Assembly: GCA_019739335.1 (NCBI GenBank)
Contig: CP073261.1
Location: 620,001-684,000, forward strand
Source of the DNA: Erythrobacter sp.
GTDB lineage: Bacteria > Pseudomonadota > Alphaproteobacteria > Sphingomonadales > Sphingomonadaceae
Reading direction: 5' to 3'
Length of the DNA: 64,000 nt
Part shown: positions 17,311 through 25,635 of the stretch, piece by piece
Numbering within the stretch: the first letter of the stretch is position 1
Layout: the number at the start of each line of letters is the position of its first letter
Notes under the pieces: generated by a model
Seen by the model: only the letters and a program-made list of their open reading frames with translations
What the model was told of the DNA's origin: nothing
Database searches by the model: none
Program-made: the position numbers and the translations under genes

Positions 17311-18738
17311 TCAATAGCGGTAATGTTCCGGCTTGAACGGACCGTTCACCGGCACACCGATGTAATCGGCCTGTTCCTGCGACAGCTTGGTCAGCTTCAC
17401 ACCCAGCTTGTCGAGGTGCAGCGCGGCGACCTTTTCGTCGAGGTGCTTGGGCAGCACGTAGACGTCGTTCTCGTAGCCCGAAGCGTTGTTCCACAGTTCC
17501 AGCTGCGCCATCACCTGGTTGGTGAACGAGCAGCTCATCACGAAGCTGGGGTGGCCGGTGGCGCAGGCCAGGTTCACCAGACGGCCCTTGGCGAGCACGA
17601 TGATTTCCTTGGCCGGCTGGCCGTCTTCGGCGGGGAACTTCACCAGGTCGGTGCCGGGCTTCAGCTCGGTCCACTGGTAGTTGTCGAGCGCCGAAATCTG
17701 GATTTCGCTATCGAAGTGGCCGATGTTGCACACGATCGCCATCGGCTTCATCGCCTTCATGTGATCGGCGGTGATGACATCTTCGTTGCCGGTAGTGGTG
17801 ACGAAGATATCGGCGCGGGTCACCGCGTCTTCCATCGTCGTCACTTCGAACCCGTCCATCGCTGCCTGCAGCGCGCAGATCGGATCGATTTCGGTGACCA
17901 GTACCCGCGCGCCGCCATTGCGGAGCGACTGCGCCGAACCCTTGCCGACATCGCCGAACCCGGCGACGCAGGCGACCTTGCCCGAAAGCATCACGTCGGT
18001 CGCACGGCGGATCGCATCGACCAGCGATTCGCGGCAACCATAGAGGTTGTCGAACTTCGACTTGGTGACGCTATCGTTGACGTTGATCGCGGGGAACGGC
18101 AACTTGCCCTTCTTGGCGAGCTGATACAGGCGGTGGACGCCGGTGGTGGTTTCTTCCGAAACGCCCTTCAGGTTCTTCACCGTGGCGGTGAGATAGCCCG
18201 GCTTCTTCTTCAGGAACGCCTTGAGCGCGCGCTGCATTTCGACTTCTTCGGCATTGGTCGGCTCGGGCATTTCTTCACCCGCTTCGATCCGGGCGCCCCA
18301 CAGCGCAAACATGGTTGCATCGCCACCATCGTCGAGGATCAGGTTGGCGGTGGTGCCGTCTCCCTCCTTTTCCCAATCGAAAATGCTGCCGACATAGTCC
18401 CAGTATTCGGCAAGGCTTTCGCCCTTCACGGCAAACACCGGGATGTTCTTTGCGGCCATTGCGGCGGCAGCATGATCCTGCGTCGAGAAGATGTTGCATG
18501 TGGCCCAGCGCACTTCGGCACCCAGCGCGGTCAGCGTCTCGATCAGCACGGCGGTCTGGATCGTCATGTGCAGCGAGCCGGTGATGCGCGCACCCTTGAG
18601 CGGCTGCGACGCGCCGAATTCTTCGCGCGTGGCCATCAGGCCGGGCATTTCGGTTTCGGCGATGTTGATTTCCGCGCGGCCATAATCGGCGAGCGCGATA
18701 TCCTTGACGATATAATCGGTGAAAGCGGCATCGGCCAC
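17311..18738 (-). CDS. ahcY: Adenosylhomocysteinase
   Basis: Hydrolyses S-adenosylhomocysteine to adenosine and homocysteine using bound NAD, keeping methylation reactions running. At 475 residues it is a typical bacterial form with the insert missing from short archaeal forms. Visible elements include [18 protein letters not shown], the NAD-binding [17 protein letters not shown], and the C-terminal [10 protein letters not shown] start at GTG 18738, because AGGAGA lies about eight bases upstream; the longer ATG-started frame adds an unconserved-looking arginine/cysteine stretch. I saw no SAH or SAM riboswitch in the short leader. It stands alone, divergent from the peroxiredoxin gene. Confidence 0.96.
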   Translation of the reverse strand: MADAAFTDYIVKDIALADYGRAEINIAETEMPGLMATREEFGASQPLKGARITGSLHMTIQTAVLIETLTALGAEVRWATCNIFSTQDHAAAAMAAKNIPVFAVKGESLAEYWDYVGSIFDWEKEGDGTTANLILDDGGDATMFALWGARIEAGEEMPEPTNAEEVEMQRALKAFLKKKPGYLTATVKNLKGVSEETTTGVHRLYQLAKKGKLPFPAINVNDSVTKSKFDNLYGCRESLVDAIRRATDVMLSGKVACVAGFGDVGKGSAQSLRNGGARVLVTEIDPICALQAAMDGFEVTTMEDAVTRADIFVTTTGNEDVITADHMKAMKPMAIVCNIGHFDSEIQISALDNYQWTELKPGTDLVKFPAEDGQPAKEIIVLAKGRLVNLACATGHPSFVMSCSFTNQVMAQLELWNNASGYENDVYVLPKHLDEKVAALHLDKLGVKLTKLSQEQADYIGVPVNGPFKPEHYRY

Positions 18739-18947
18739 GGCACTTCTCCTGCAAAGTTCGGGTGAAGCGTCGCCGGGGCTCCATGCAACGCAAGTGAGCG
18801 CGCCCATAGGCGGGGATCGTCCGCACGTAAACCCCCGCCCTTATGCCGGGATTGGTTCTGCCAGTGCCACAATTGCGCAACCAACCTTGCCTAGTCGCGT
18901 TGGTGGCCTATCTGGGGGCGACACATTCGAAGCGGAGAATCACGACA

Positions 18948-19427
18948 ATGACGATTTCCAAAGGCGACAAGCTGCCCGATGTCGGGCTGGTAAAGGCCAC
19001 TCCGGACGGCCCGGAAAAGATTGCCTCGGGCGATTTCTTCGCCGGCAAGAAAGTGGCGCTGTTCGCGGTGCCGGGTGCTTTCACCCCGACCTGCTCGGCC
19101 AAGCACCTCCCCGGCTTTGTCGAAAAGGCTGCCGACCTGAAGGCCAAGGGCGTGGACGAAATCGCCTGCGTTTCGGTGAACGATGCCTTCGTGATGAACG
19201 CCTGGAAGGATGCCAACCAGGCTGGCGAAATCACCATGCTGGCAGACGGCAATGCCGATTTCGCCAAGGCGCTGGGACTGGATACGGATTTCTCCGGCTA
19301 TGGGATGGGCACCCGTTCGAACCGCTATTCGATGATCGTCGATGACGGCGTGGTGACCGAGATGAACGTCGAAGGCCCCGGCGAATTCGGCGTTTCGAGC
19401 GCGGATCACCTGCTCGGTCAACTGTAA
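18948..19427 (+). CDS. Prx5-like peroxiredoxin
   Basis: Thiol peroxidase of 159 residues of the AhpE/Prx5-like redoxin group that reduces hydrogen and alkyl peroxides. The peroxidatic cysteine is Cys49 in VPGAFTPTCSAKHLPGF, with the conserved threonine three residues before it and an arginine in the GMGTRSNRYSM segment. I start at ATG 18948, preceded by GGAGA. A strong terminator follows directly at 19449. The likely reductant is glutathione/glutaredoxin or thioredoxin, not determinable here. It diverges from ahcY, leaving about 210 bases between them for promoters. Confidence 0.93.
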   Translation: MTISKGDKLPDVGLVKATPDGPEKIASGDFFAGKKVALFAVPGAFTPTCSAKHLPGFVEKAADLKAKGVDEIACVSVNDAFVMNAWKDANQAGEITMLADGNADFAKALGLDTDFSGYGMGTRSNRYSMIVDDGVVTEMNVEGPGEFGVSSADHLLGQL

Positions 19428-19448
19428 TCGCTCAAATCCATGAATCCG

Positions 19449-19478
19449 AAAAGGGCGCCCGTTGCGGCGCCCTTTTTT
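19449..19478 (+). terminator. Rho-independent terminator after the peroxiredoxin gene
   Basis: A seven-base stem GGGCGCC / GGCGCCC, flanked by A and T runs that can extend it, with a six-base loop and then TTTTTT. It begins 22 bases after the stop codon. Confidence 0.9.
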
Positions 19479-19580
19479 GTCTCGGTGAATATGCGCAACA
19501 CTAGACCACTCCTCAGCAGCCATTGACAAGCGCCGCGAAGGAGCATCTGTTGCTCCAGACAGGGGCATAAGGGGGGCGGC

Positions 19581-20204
19581 ATGGGCAACACCAGGCAAAG
19601 GGTTTGCGCACTTGCGATAACGGCAGTTGCGATCACCATTCTCGGTTCTTGCGGAGAAGATCCGGGCGGCACGGTTGATGATGGCACTGAGAGTACAGCC
19701 ACCCCCGCCAGCTTGCTGTTTCCCGATGACTTTCAGGGCGTTTGTTCTGGTGCTACGGTTTCTGCAGCAACAGCCTACGATCCGGCGGCGGGTTCCCACA
19801 AGGCGTTATATTTCGCTACCTACCGCGACGATTTCCTCGACCAGTCGAGTTCGCTGCCGGCTGACTGGACCGTGCTGTTCTCTCCCGATACCAATGCCCT
19901 GGCCGCCGTCGATCTCGTCCTTTGCGCCAGACGCACCGCAGCAACCCCGGTGAAAATCTGCGACGGCTACGAGGATGACGGCAATGCTACGCAGAACCAG
20001 GTTCGCTGGCACACCGCGACTTACGAATTATCGGTCAGGGAAGCGCAATCGGGCAATGTTCTCGCCACATCGACCGCAGACGCGACAGGAACCAACTGCC
20101 CAATGCTGATGAGCTTTGATGGCGATTCTGACAGTGTCGATGGCTACGCCTCGCTCCCGGATACAGTGATAGCAGACTTCCTGAGGCCGTTTATCGCGCC
20201 CTGA
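19581..20204 (+). CDS. Hypothetical lipoprotein
   Basis: A 207-residue product with an N-terminal signal segment ending in ITILGSCGED (lipobox LGSC, cysteine near residue 24), so it is probably a lipid-anchored envelope protein. The mature part is acidic and Thr/Ala/Asp-rich, with several further cysteines (CSGA, LCARR, KICDGY, NCPM) that could form disulphides in the periplasm. I recognise no domain. A TTGACA element at 19523-19528 and a short hairpin (GGAGCA/TGCTCC at 19540-19556) precede it. Its stop is 25 bases from the murA stop on the opposite strand. Confidence 0.7.
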   Translation: MGNTRQRVCALAITAVAITILGSCGEDPGGTVDDGTESTATPASLLFPDDFQGVCSGATVSAATAYDPAAGSHKALYFATYRDDFLDQSSSLPADWTVLFSPDTNALAAVDLVLCARRTAATPVKICDGYEDDGNATQNQVRWHTATYELSVREAQSGNVLATSTADATGTNCPMLMSFDGDSDSVDGYASLPDTVIADFLRPFIAP

Positions 20205-20228
20205 TACGGCAGCGGTCGCTTCAGCCGC

Positions 20229-21521
20229 TCAATCCTCCCAGCGCACGTCCACGCCGAGCGAATCGATGTTTGGCACGAAATTGGGATGCGCGCGGCGGAT
20301 TGGGTCAGCGTCCAGAATGGTGCTCTCCCCATCGATGCTCGCCGCCACCATCAGCATCGCGATGGCGACCCGGATGATGTAGGGGCTGGTGACTGTCGAC
20401 GGCACCAGCTTGCTGCCGCCGAAGGTGATCAGCCGGTGCGGATCGCACAGCAGCGTGTGCGCGCCGAACAGGCTGAGTTCGGTATGCCAGGTCAGCCCGC
20501 CTTCGTAGACCTTGTTCCAGAACATCGTCTGCCCGCGCGCCTTGACGCCCAGCGCAATGAAAATCGGCAACAGGTCTGCCGGGATATAGGGCCACGGCGC
20601 GGCTTCCACCTTTGTGGTGAGGTGGCTGGTGAAGTTCTGCTGCACCACCAGTTCTTCGGGCGCATTGAGCCGGGACCAGCCGTCCTTGTGCTCGACGTGG
20701 GCACCGAACTTTTCGAATGTGCGGTCGATCAGCATGAAGTCTTCGGGCCGGGTGTTGCGCACCGAAATATCCCCGCCGGTCACCGCCGCCAGCGCCATGA
20801 AGGTCGCGATTTCGTGGAAATCCTCGACGAAAGTGTAATCGACCGGGTGGAACTCCTTGCACCCGTCCACCGAGACCATCGAGGTGCCCTTGCCCCGGAT
20901 CGTCGCGCCCATCAGTTCGAGGAAAGTGCACATTTCCTGCACGTGCGGTTCGCAGGCGGCGTTGACGATCTGGCTGGTGCCATTCGCCGTCAGCGCGGAG
21001 ATGATGAAATTCTCGGTGGTGGTGACGCTGGCATATTCCAGCCACATCCGCGTGCCTTCGGCCTTGTGGGTGTTGCGGAAGACGATGTCCTTGCCTTCGT
21101 AGCTGGTTTCCGCGCCGAAGGCCTTGAACACCTGGACGTGCGGATCGATCTCGCGCGCGCCCAGCGTGCAGCCCTTCACCTCATGCTCCAGCCGCGCTTC
21201 GCCCAGCCGCATCAGCAGGCCGGGGATCATCATGATGCTGGCGCGCATCGCTTGTGGCAGCTTGGCTTTCGCGGCTGCGGGAATGGTCGAGTGATCGATC
21301 GCCAGCGTCTGCGCCGCCTTGTCCCAGTGCACCGTGCTGCCGAGATCGCTGAAGAAGGCGTGGATGCGGGTGACGTCGGTGATTTCGGGCACGTTGCGCA
21401 GCATGATCGGCGCATCGGACAGCAACGTGGCGCAGAGCACCGGCAAAACGGCGTTCTTGTTCGCCGACGGCTCTATCCGCCCCATCAGCTTCTGCCCGCC
21501 CCGGACATGCAAAGCACTCAT
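20229..21521 (-). CDS. murA: UDP-N-acetylglucosamine 1-carboxyvinyltransferase MurA
   Basis: First committed enzyme of peptidoglycan synthesis: transfers enolpyruvate from PEP to UDP-GlcNAc. At 430 residues it has the usual size, with the N-terminal GGQKLMGRIEPSANKNAVLP. The catalytic, fosfomycin-sensitive cysteine is kept at Cys118 within GCTLGAREIDPH. The loop departs from the common GARPVDLH form and suggests a divergent subgroup; a second murA elsewhere in the genome is possible. It lies downstream of folE, PLD and hemerythrin genes on the same strand with a 42-base gap. Confidence 0.93.
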   Translation of the reverse strand: MSALHVRGGQKLMGRIEPSANKNAVLPVLCATLLSDAPIMLRNVPEITDVTRIHAFFSDLGSTVHWDKAAQTLAIDHSTIPAAAKAKLPQAMRASIMMIPGLLMRLGEARLEHEVKGCTLGAREIDPHVQVFKAFGAETSYEGKDIVFRNTHKAEGTRMWLEYASVTTTENFIISALTANGTSQIVNAACEPHVQEMCTFLELMGATIRGKGTSMVSVDGCKEFHPVDYTFVEDFHEIATFMALAAVTGGDISVRNTRPEDFMLIDRTFEKFGAHVEHKDGWSRLNAPEELVVQQNFTSHLTTKVEAAPWPYIPADLLPIFIALGVKARGQTMFWNKVYEGGLTWHTELSLFGAHTLLCDPHRLITFGGSKLVPSTVTSPYIIRVAIAMLMVAASIDGESTILDADPIRRAHPNFVPNIDSLGVDVRWED

Positions 21522-21563
21522 CGTAAACCTTTCAATTCCTGTCGGAGCCGGTGCGGCGCGCGC

Positions 21564-22172
21564 TCAGTAGCCCATCAGATTAAGCACTTCCAAGCGCGAG
21601 CGGTGATCGCTGCGGAAAGTGCCCATCACCTTGCTGGTGACCATGTTCACACCCGGGGTGCGGACGCCGCGTGCCGTCATGCAGGCGTGACTTGCTTCGA
21701 TCACTACAGCTACGCCGCGGGGCTGGAGATTGTCCCAGATGCAATTGGCCACTTCGGTGGTCAGCCGTTCCTGGATCTGCAATCGCCGCGCATAGGCGTG
21801 GAGCACCCGCGCCAGCTTGGAAATGCCGACCACCGAATGGGTCGGCAGATAGGCGATGGCGGCCTTGCCGATGATCGGCGCCATATGGTGTTCGCAATGC
21901 GACTGGAACGGAATGTCCTTCAGCAGCACGATTTCGTCGTAGCCACCAACTTCCTCGAACTGGCGTTCGAGATGGCTGGCCGGGTCTTCACCGTAGCCCT
22001 GGCAATATTCCTTCCACGCCCGCGCCACGCGTGCTGGCGTGTCTAGCAGCCCTTCGCGCGCGGGATCGTCCCCAGCCCAGCGGATCAGGGTGCGGATCGC
22101 CTCCTGCACTTCGTCCGGCACGGGCGGTTTGCCGCGCGGATCGTCCTCGTCCGGTCCGACCAGACTGCTCAT
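21564..22172 (-). CDS. folE: GTP cyclohydrolase I
   Basis: Converts GTP to 7,8-dihydroneopterin triphosphate, the entry step of folate synthesis and of some queuosine precursors. The 202-residue protein carries the zinc ligands in HCEHHMAPI and [10 protein letters not shown], plus the GTP-binding [19 protein letters not shown] region. Its start overlaps the stop of the upstream phospholipase D-like gene by four bases, which couples their translation. The identification is secure; the reason for its coupling to a stress-type phospholipase gene is not obvious. Confidence 0.96.
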   Translation of the reverse strand: MSSLVGPDEDDPRGKPPVPDEVQEAIRTLIRWAGDDPAREGLLDTPARVARAWKEYCQGYGEDPASHLERQFEEVGGYDEIVLLKDIPFQSHCEHHMAPIIGKAAIAYLPTHSVVGISKLARVLHAYARRLQIQERLTTEVANCIWDNLQPRGVAVVIEASHACMTARGVRTPGVNMVTSKVMGTFRSDHRSRLEVLNLMGY

Positions 22173-23725
22173 CTACCGTTCGTCCTTTTCCAGCGTTTGC
22201 GCATTCGTTGCAGGCGACTTCCCTTGCGGAAAAGCCCGCGCTTTGCAAACGGCTCGAACAGTTCCTCCGGACTTTCGGGATCGAGCAAGCCGCTGCTGGC
22301 GAGCGATTCCTCGACGCCATTCAGTTCAGGTGGATGATAGCGGTGCAGGTTGCGCCCGCCTTCGTGGAGCGAGTGATCGATCACCGCCGCCATCGAGCCG
22401 TGCAGTTCGAGCTGCTCGGCCACTTCGCTTTCGTCGATACCGCAATGTTCGGCGAGCAGCGAATGCCGGATGCGCCGGATCGCCGGTGCGGCATGGCCGT
22501 TGCCCTCGCGCACAGCGTCGACAAACACGTCGCATTCGCTGTCCAGCCCCATCGAACGATTGTTCATGTTGGCCGAACCGACGCGCAGCACTTCATCGTC
22601 GATGATCGTCACCTTGGCGTGGACGTAGATCGGCGTTTCGCCGGTAAACGGCATCCACAGTGAAAAGCGGCGCTGGGTATCGGCCGCATGGATCGCCCGC
22701 ACCAGTTCTGCCCGGGCATGGTCCATCGCCTGCTGTTCCAGCCAGCCATCGGCATTTGCCGGATGGATGATGACGATTTCGGGCGGATCGGGCTCGCTCA
22801 GCTTGGCGATGATAGCCTCAGCAATCGCGCGGGAGGCGAAGTACTGGCTTTCGGCGTAGATGTGCTCCTTCGCCCGGCGGATATGTTCGACGAACAGATG
22901 CTCGATCTCGCGCACCCCGTCCCAGTCGCGATGCGGCGCGCGGGTGCGAGCAATGCCGATTTCGACATTCTCGAAGTCGGCTTCCACGCCCTCGGGCCAG
23001 AGGCTTTCAGCCGGCGCTTCGATCGGCTTCAGCGGCTTACCACCTGCGCATATCCAGCGGTCGCGCCCCAGATCGTCGAGCGCATTGGCGATGGGGCCTT
23101 CCATCATCATCGAGACATCGTGCCACGGGCCATACCCGGCACCATTGGGAGTCTTCCTGCGCGGATCGTCCTCGATGTGATCGCGGGTGTCCCAACGCCG
23201 CACCGTCATGTCGATCCCGCCGCAGACGGCGAGCGAGTTGTCGAGCACGGCAATCTTCTGGTGATGGCTGCACCCCACCGGATGCGCGTTGTCGAACTTG
23301 AAATCGATTCGCTTGAGCTGGAACCAGCGCAGCAGATCCAGCCACATCGATCCGCGCACGACGAACTTGAACAGCCCGAAACTCCACTTGAGGATGCGGA
23401 TCTCCAACTGCGGGCGGTGGCGGATCAGCCAGGAGAAGAACCCGCCAAGTCGCCGCGGGAACGAGGAATCGACGCTTCGCTTGTACCACCGTCTCCCTTC
23501 CGGAAGATGGATCCGCGTATCGAAATCCCAGCCGATCAGGAATATCCGGTGCCGCGCGTTGAGCATAGCCTGCTGCATCGCGCGGAAATAGTCATCGGCA
23601 TCGATCAGTACCCGCGCCCGATCCACCCTGGCATAGCGCCACACTCCGGGGGAAACGCCTTCCTCCAGCCGCGATATGCGATCCGGCGCGGGCTCCCCGC
23701 CGGCCTGCCCCGCCGGTGCTTCCAT
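22169..23725 (-). CDS. Phospholipase D / cardiolipin synthase-like protein
   Basis: A 518-residue protein with two HKD motifs: [11 protein letters not shown] in the first half and [23 protein letters not shown] in the second, both complete, so it should be catalytic (phosphodiester hydrolysis or transphosphatidylation). The N-terminus lacks the two membrane helices of typical cardiolipin synthases; a [12 protein letters not shown] strand leads into the first domain. It may be a cytosolic or peripheral PLD acting on membrane phospholipids. It starts one base after the hemerythrin stop and overlaps folE, so all three form one transcript led by the candidate EcfG promoter at 24246. Confidence 0.88.
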   Translation of the reverse strand: MEAPAGQAGGEPAPDRISRLEEGVSPGVWRYARVDRARVLIDADDYFRAMQQAMLNARHRIFLIGWDFDTRIHLPEGRRWYKRSVDSSFPRRLGGFFSWLIRHRPQLEIRILKWSFGLFKFVVRGSMWLDLLRWFQLKRIDFKFDNAHPVGCSHHQKIAVLDNSLAVCGGIDMTVRRWDTRDHIEDDPRRKTPNGAGYGPWHDVSMMMEGPIANALDDLGRDRWICAGGKPLKPIEAPAESLWPEGVEADFENVEIGIARTRAPHRDWDGVREIEHLFVEHIRRAKEHIYAESQYFASRAIAEAIIAKLSEPDPPEIVIIHPANADGWLEQQAMDHARAELVRAIHAADTQRRFSLWMPFTGETPIYVHAKVTIIDDEVLRVGSANMNNRSMGLDSECDVFVDAVREGNGHAAPAIRRIRHSLLAEHCGIDESEVAEQLELHGSMAAVIDHSLHEGGRNLHRYHPPELNGVEESLASSGLLDPESPEELFEPFAKRGLFRKGSRLQRMRKRWKRTNGR

Positions 23726-23726
23726 A

Positions 23727-24212
23727 CTATTCTTTGGCGTCTTCCATCTTTTCGGGGGTCACTTCGGCATCGGCCTTCTCGGCCTTTTTGCGCTGTTCGA
23801 ACACGCTGCGCATGTGCTGCCGGTCTTCCTCGGTCAAGAGCTTCTCGAAATCGGGAAAGTGATCGTCTTCCTCTTCCTCGATATGATGCCGGTAATCGTG
23901 CTCGAGCGTCTCGAACTTCTCCATCCATCCGGCGGAGGAAATCTCGGTCGCCGCGAGATCGTTGAGCAGTTCTTCCAGTTCGTGATGCTCGGCCACCGAA
24001 TGGCGCGTCTCGTCGGTCGTTTCGGGCTTGCGCAGCATCGTGGAGTAGAGCGCCTGCTCCTCGGCGGAGGCGTGCCCCTTCACTTCGCGCGTGAATTCCT
24101 CGAACAGTTCGCGCCGCTCTTCGCTATCGCCGCTGGTTTGCGCCAGTTTGTCCAACAGCGCGCGGTGTTTGTCGTGATCTTGCTTGAGGCGGGCGAAAAT
24201 GTCTTCGGCCAT
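23727..24212 (-). CDS. Hemerythrin-like HHE-domain protein
   Basis: A 161-residue four-helix protein with the histidine/glutamate pattern of HHE cation-binding domains: DHDKHRALL, GHASAEEQALY, AEHHELEELL and HDYRHHIEEEEDDHFPD. It probably binds a di-iron centre and may handle oxygen, NO or iron under stress. The C-terminal 35 residues are charged and Lys/Glu-rich. I start at ATG 24212, which has AGGAG seven bases upstream. A promoter matching the EcfG general-stress consensus lies 35-60 bases before the start, which fits a stress protein. PLD and folE follow without a gap. Confidence 0.9.
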   Translation of the reverse strand: MAEDIFARLKQDHDKHRALLDKLAQTSGDSEERRELFEEFTREVKGHASAEEQALYSTMLRKPETTDETRHSVAEHHELEELLNDLAATEISSAGWMEKFETLEHDYRHHIEEEEDDHFPDFEKLLTEEDRQHMRSVFEQRKKAEKADAEVTPEKMEDAKE

Positions 24213-24245
24213 GAACTTGCTCCTACATATGTTAGTTGCAGGCTC

Positions 24246-24271
24246 AACGGCGCAATCCAAGCGCTGGTTCC
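24246..24271 (-). promoter_or_regulatory. EcfG-type general stress promoter for the hemerythrin-PLD unit
   Basis: On the minus strand the sequence reads GGAAC, 17 bases, CGTT, a full match to the alphaproteobacterial sigma-EcfG consensus (GGAAC-N16/17-CGTT). The -10 element is 34 bases before the ATG, a normal leader length. The gene downstream encodes a typical stress protein. Confidence 0.7.
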
Positions 24272-24439
24272 AGCAGCAGCAGGGAAAGGGACGAAAGCAG
24301 GTATCCGGGTGAAAATCGCAGCGACAGCGTCCGATCCTGTTGGCCGGAAGGGTTGCTTCGCCGCTGTGCGGCTTCGCCCGTCTCCACATGCTGCGCATGT
24401 TCCGACTCCGAACAAGGTTCGATCTTCATGAGACAAACC

Positions 24440-24474
24440 AAAAAAGGCCACCCCTTTTCAGGGATGGCCTTTTT
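24440..24474 (-). terminator. Terminator of tRNA-Arg
   Basis: Directly after the tRNA 3' end the minus strand has a hairpin with stem GGCCA-CCCT / AGGG-TGGCC (one internal mismatch) followed by a T-run (A-run at 24439-24445 on the plus strand). It also separates the tRNA from the hemerythrin promoter region. Confidence 0.85.
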
Positions 24475-24551
24475 TGGCGCGCCCGGAAGGATTCGAACCT
24501 CCGGCCCCCAGATTCGTAGTCTGGTGCTCTATCCAGCTGAGCTACGGGCGC
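24475..24551 (-). tRNA. tRNA-Arg (anticodon ACG)
   Basis: A 77-base cloverleaf can be folded: acceptor GCGCCCG / CGGGCGC, D-stem GCTC/GAGC, anticodon stem CCAGA/TCTGG with loop CTACGAA (anticodon ACG), T-arm with TTCGAAT, discriminator G and an encoded CCA. A34 is expected to be deaminated to inosine, so it reads CGU, CGC and CGA. Confidence 0.97.
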
Positions 24552-24596
24552 GCTGGAAGGGGGCCACATAAGGGGGGCTCAATGGCTTGGCAAGGC

Positions 24597-25007
24597 CTAA
24601 CGGGGGCTTTGCGCGATTTGCGACAGCAGCACCCGGTCCATCGGTGCCAGCGCCAGTTCTTCTGCTTCTTCCGGAGTGAACCAGCCCCACTCCTGCCCAT
24701 CCAGCCCCTCTGGCTCCAGCCCTTGCTGGAAGGAGGTGTAAAGAAACAGGACAACGTGCCGTTCGCCTGCCTCTTCGGCAAAAAAAGCACAGCGCAGGCT
24801 GTCCGGATCGAGCGGGATCGCTAGCTCTTCGGCAATCTCCCGGACCAGTGAATCCCTAGGTTTTTCGCCGTCTTCCACCTTTCCGCCGGGGAATTCCCAC
24901 AGCCCGCCATGGTGCTTTCCGGCCTGGCGCCGTTGCAACAGGATGCTCCCCTCCGCATCGAACAGGGCCAGGGCCACGACAGGCATCCATGTCGGAATAT
25001 TTGTCAC
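24597..25007 (-). CDS. mutT: 8-oxo-dGTP diphosphatase MutT
   Basis: Nudix hydrolase of 136 residues that removes oxidised dGTP from the nucleotide pool. The Nudix box GGKVEDGEKPRDSLVREIAEEL is complete except that the last glycine of the consensus is alanine (EELAI). The N-terminal VVALALFDAEGSILLQRR and WEFPGGK are typical for MutT rather than for other Nudix enzymes. It stands between tRNA-Arg and the pilin genes; the latter are on the other strand. Confidence 0.92.
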   Translation of the reverse strand: MTNIPTWMPVVALALFDAEGSILLQRRQAGKHHGGLWEFPGGKVEDGEKPRDSLVREIAEELAIPLDPDSLRCAFFAEEAGERHVVLFLYTSFQQGLEPEGLDGQEWGWFTPEEAEELALAPMDRVLLSQIAQSPR

Positions 25008-25090
25008 GTTAAGCTTTCACCGCAAGAGGCTGTTAACGATTTGGTGGGAAATCGCAGGTTGTCGCGCTTGAATAGTAAAGGGACAATCCT

Positions 25091-25279
25091 GTGTCTGCGA
25101 AAACATTGCTTCAGCAGCTTCTGTACGATGAACAAGGTGCGACGGCCGTGGAATACGGTCTCATCGCGGCGTTGATCGTAATTGCCATGATCACCGCCTT
25201 GCAGGGGCTTGCCACATCCACAGTGGACATGTGGCTGAACATCGAAACCAAAGTCGATGATGCAGTTTCTCCGAACTGA
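25091..25279 (+). CDS. Flp/Fap family type IVb pilin (first of two)
   Basis: A 62-residue pilin precursor starting at GTG 25091. The leader ends at the prepilin peptidase site QGATAVEYG, followed by one hydrophobic helix (LIAALIVIAMITALQGL). Such pilins polymerise into tight-adherence (Tad) pili after cleavage by TadV/CpaA. No tad/cpa assembly genes are in the window, so this is an orphan pilin locus or the genes are elsewhere. A paralogue follows 97 bases downstream. Confidence 0.88.
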   Translation: MSAKTLLQQLLYDEQGATAVEYGLIAALIVIAMITALQGLATSTVDMWLNIETKVDDAVSPN

Positions 25280-25300
25280 TTAGGATTTTCTCAACGAATG

Positions 25301-25348
25301 CCCCGTATTTCCGGGGAAGTTCAATCGGCACACCCGGTTGAGCCGGGT
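25301..25348 (+). other. Two small hairpins between the pilin genes
   Basis: CCCCG/CGGGG (25301-25316) and ACCCGG/CCGGGT (25332-25348, five-base loop) form two consecutive hairpins without T-runs. They may set the ratio of the two pilin messages by attenuation or transcript protection; this is inference. Confidence 0.4.
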
Positions 25349-25375
25349 ACCGAAGACTAAACCAGGAGACTACAA

Positions 25376-25558
25376 ATGACCTTCTTCAAGAACATGATCC
25401 GTGACGAGCAGGGCGCCACCGCCATCGAGTATGGCCTGATCGCCGCCCTCATCGCCGTTGCCGCCATCACCGCGATGCAGAGCCTCGGCAACGAACTGTC
25501 GACCACGTTCAACAACGTGAAGACCGAGCTGGACTCCGCGAACGACGCGAACCAGTAA
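25376..25558 (+). CDS. Flp/Fap family type IVb pilin (second of two)
   Basis: A 60-residue pilin precursor with leader MTFFKNMIRDEQG, cleavage motif GATAIEYG and helix LIAALIAVAAITAMQSLG. It has a strong Shine-Dalgarno (AGGAGA nine bases before ATG), stronger than the first copy, and a strong terminator follows, so it is probably the major pilin. The two copies share the EQGATAxEYGLIAALI core but differ in their C-terminal ends, which are the surface-exposed part. Confidence 0.92.
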   Translation: MTFFKNMIRDEQGATAIEYGLIAALIAVAAITAMQSLGNELSTTFNNVKTELDSANDANQ

Positions 25559-25584
25559 GAATTTCACCTTCGGGTGGAAAAGCG

Positions 25585-25617
25585 GGGCGGCAGGGAAACC
25601 TGCCGCCCTTTCTTTTT
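25585..25617 (+). terminator. Rho-independent terminator after the second pilin
   Basis: A ten-base perfect stem GGGCGGCAGG / CCTGCCGCCC with a GAAA tetraloop followed by TTTCTTTTT. It ends the pilin transcript and lies 18 bases from the convergent M48 peptidase stop. Confidence 0.93.
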
Positions 25618-25635
25618 GCCCGCGAAGGAAAAGCG

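Noticed and set aside
18739..18947. SAM or SAH riboswitch before ahcY
   Set aside because: The leader between ahcY and the peroxiredoxin gene shows no recognisable conserved core; the ribosome binding site is close to the start.
20286..22046. Plus-strand frame opposite murA and folE
   Set aside because: Shadow of murA and folE, both secure by active-site motifs.
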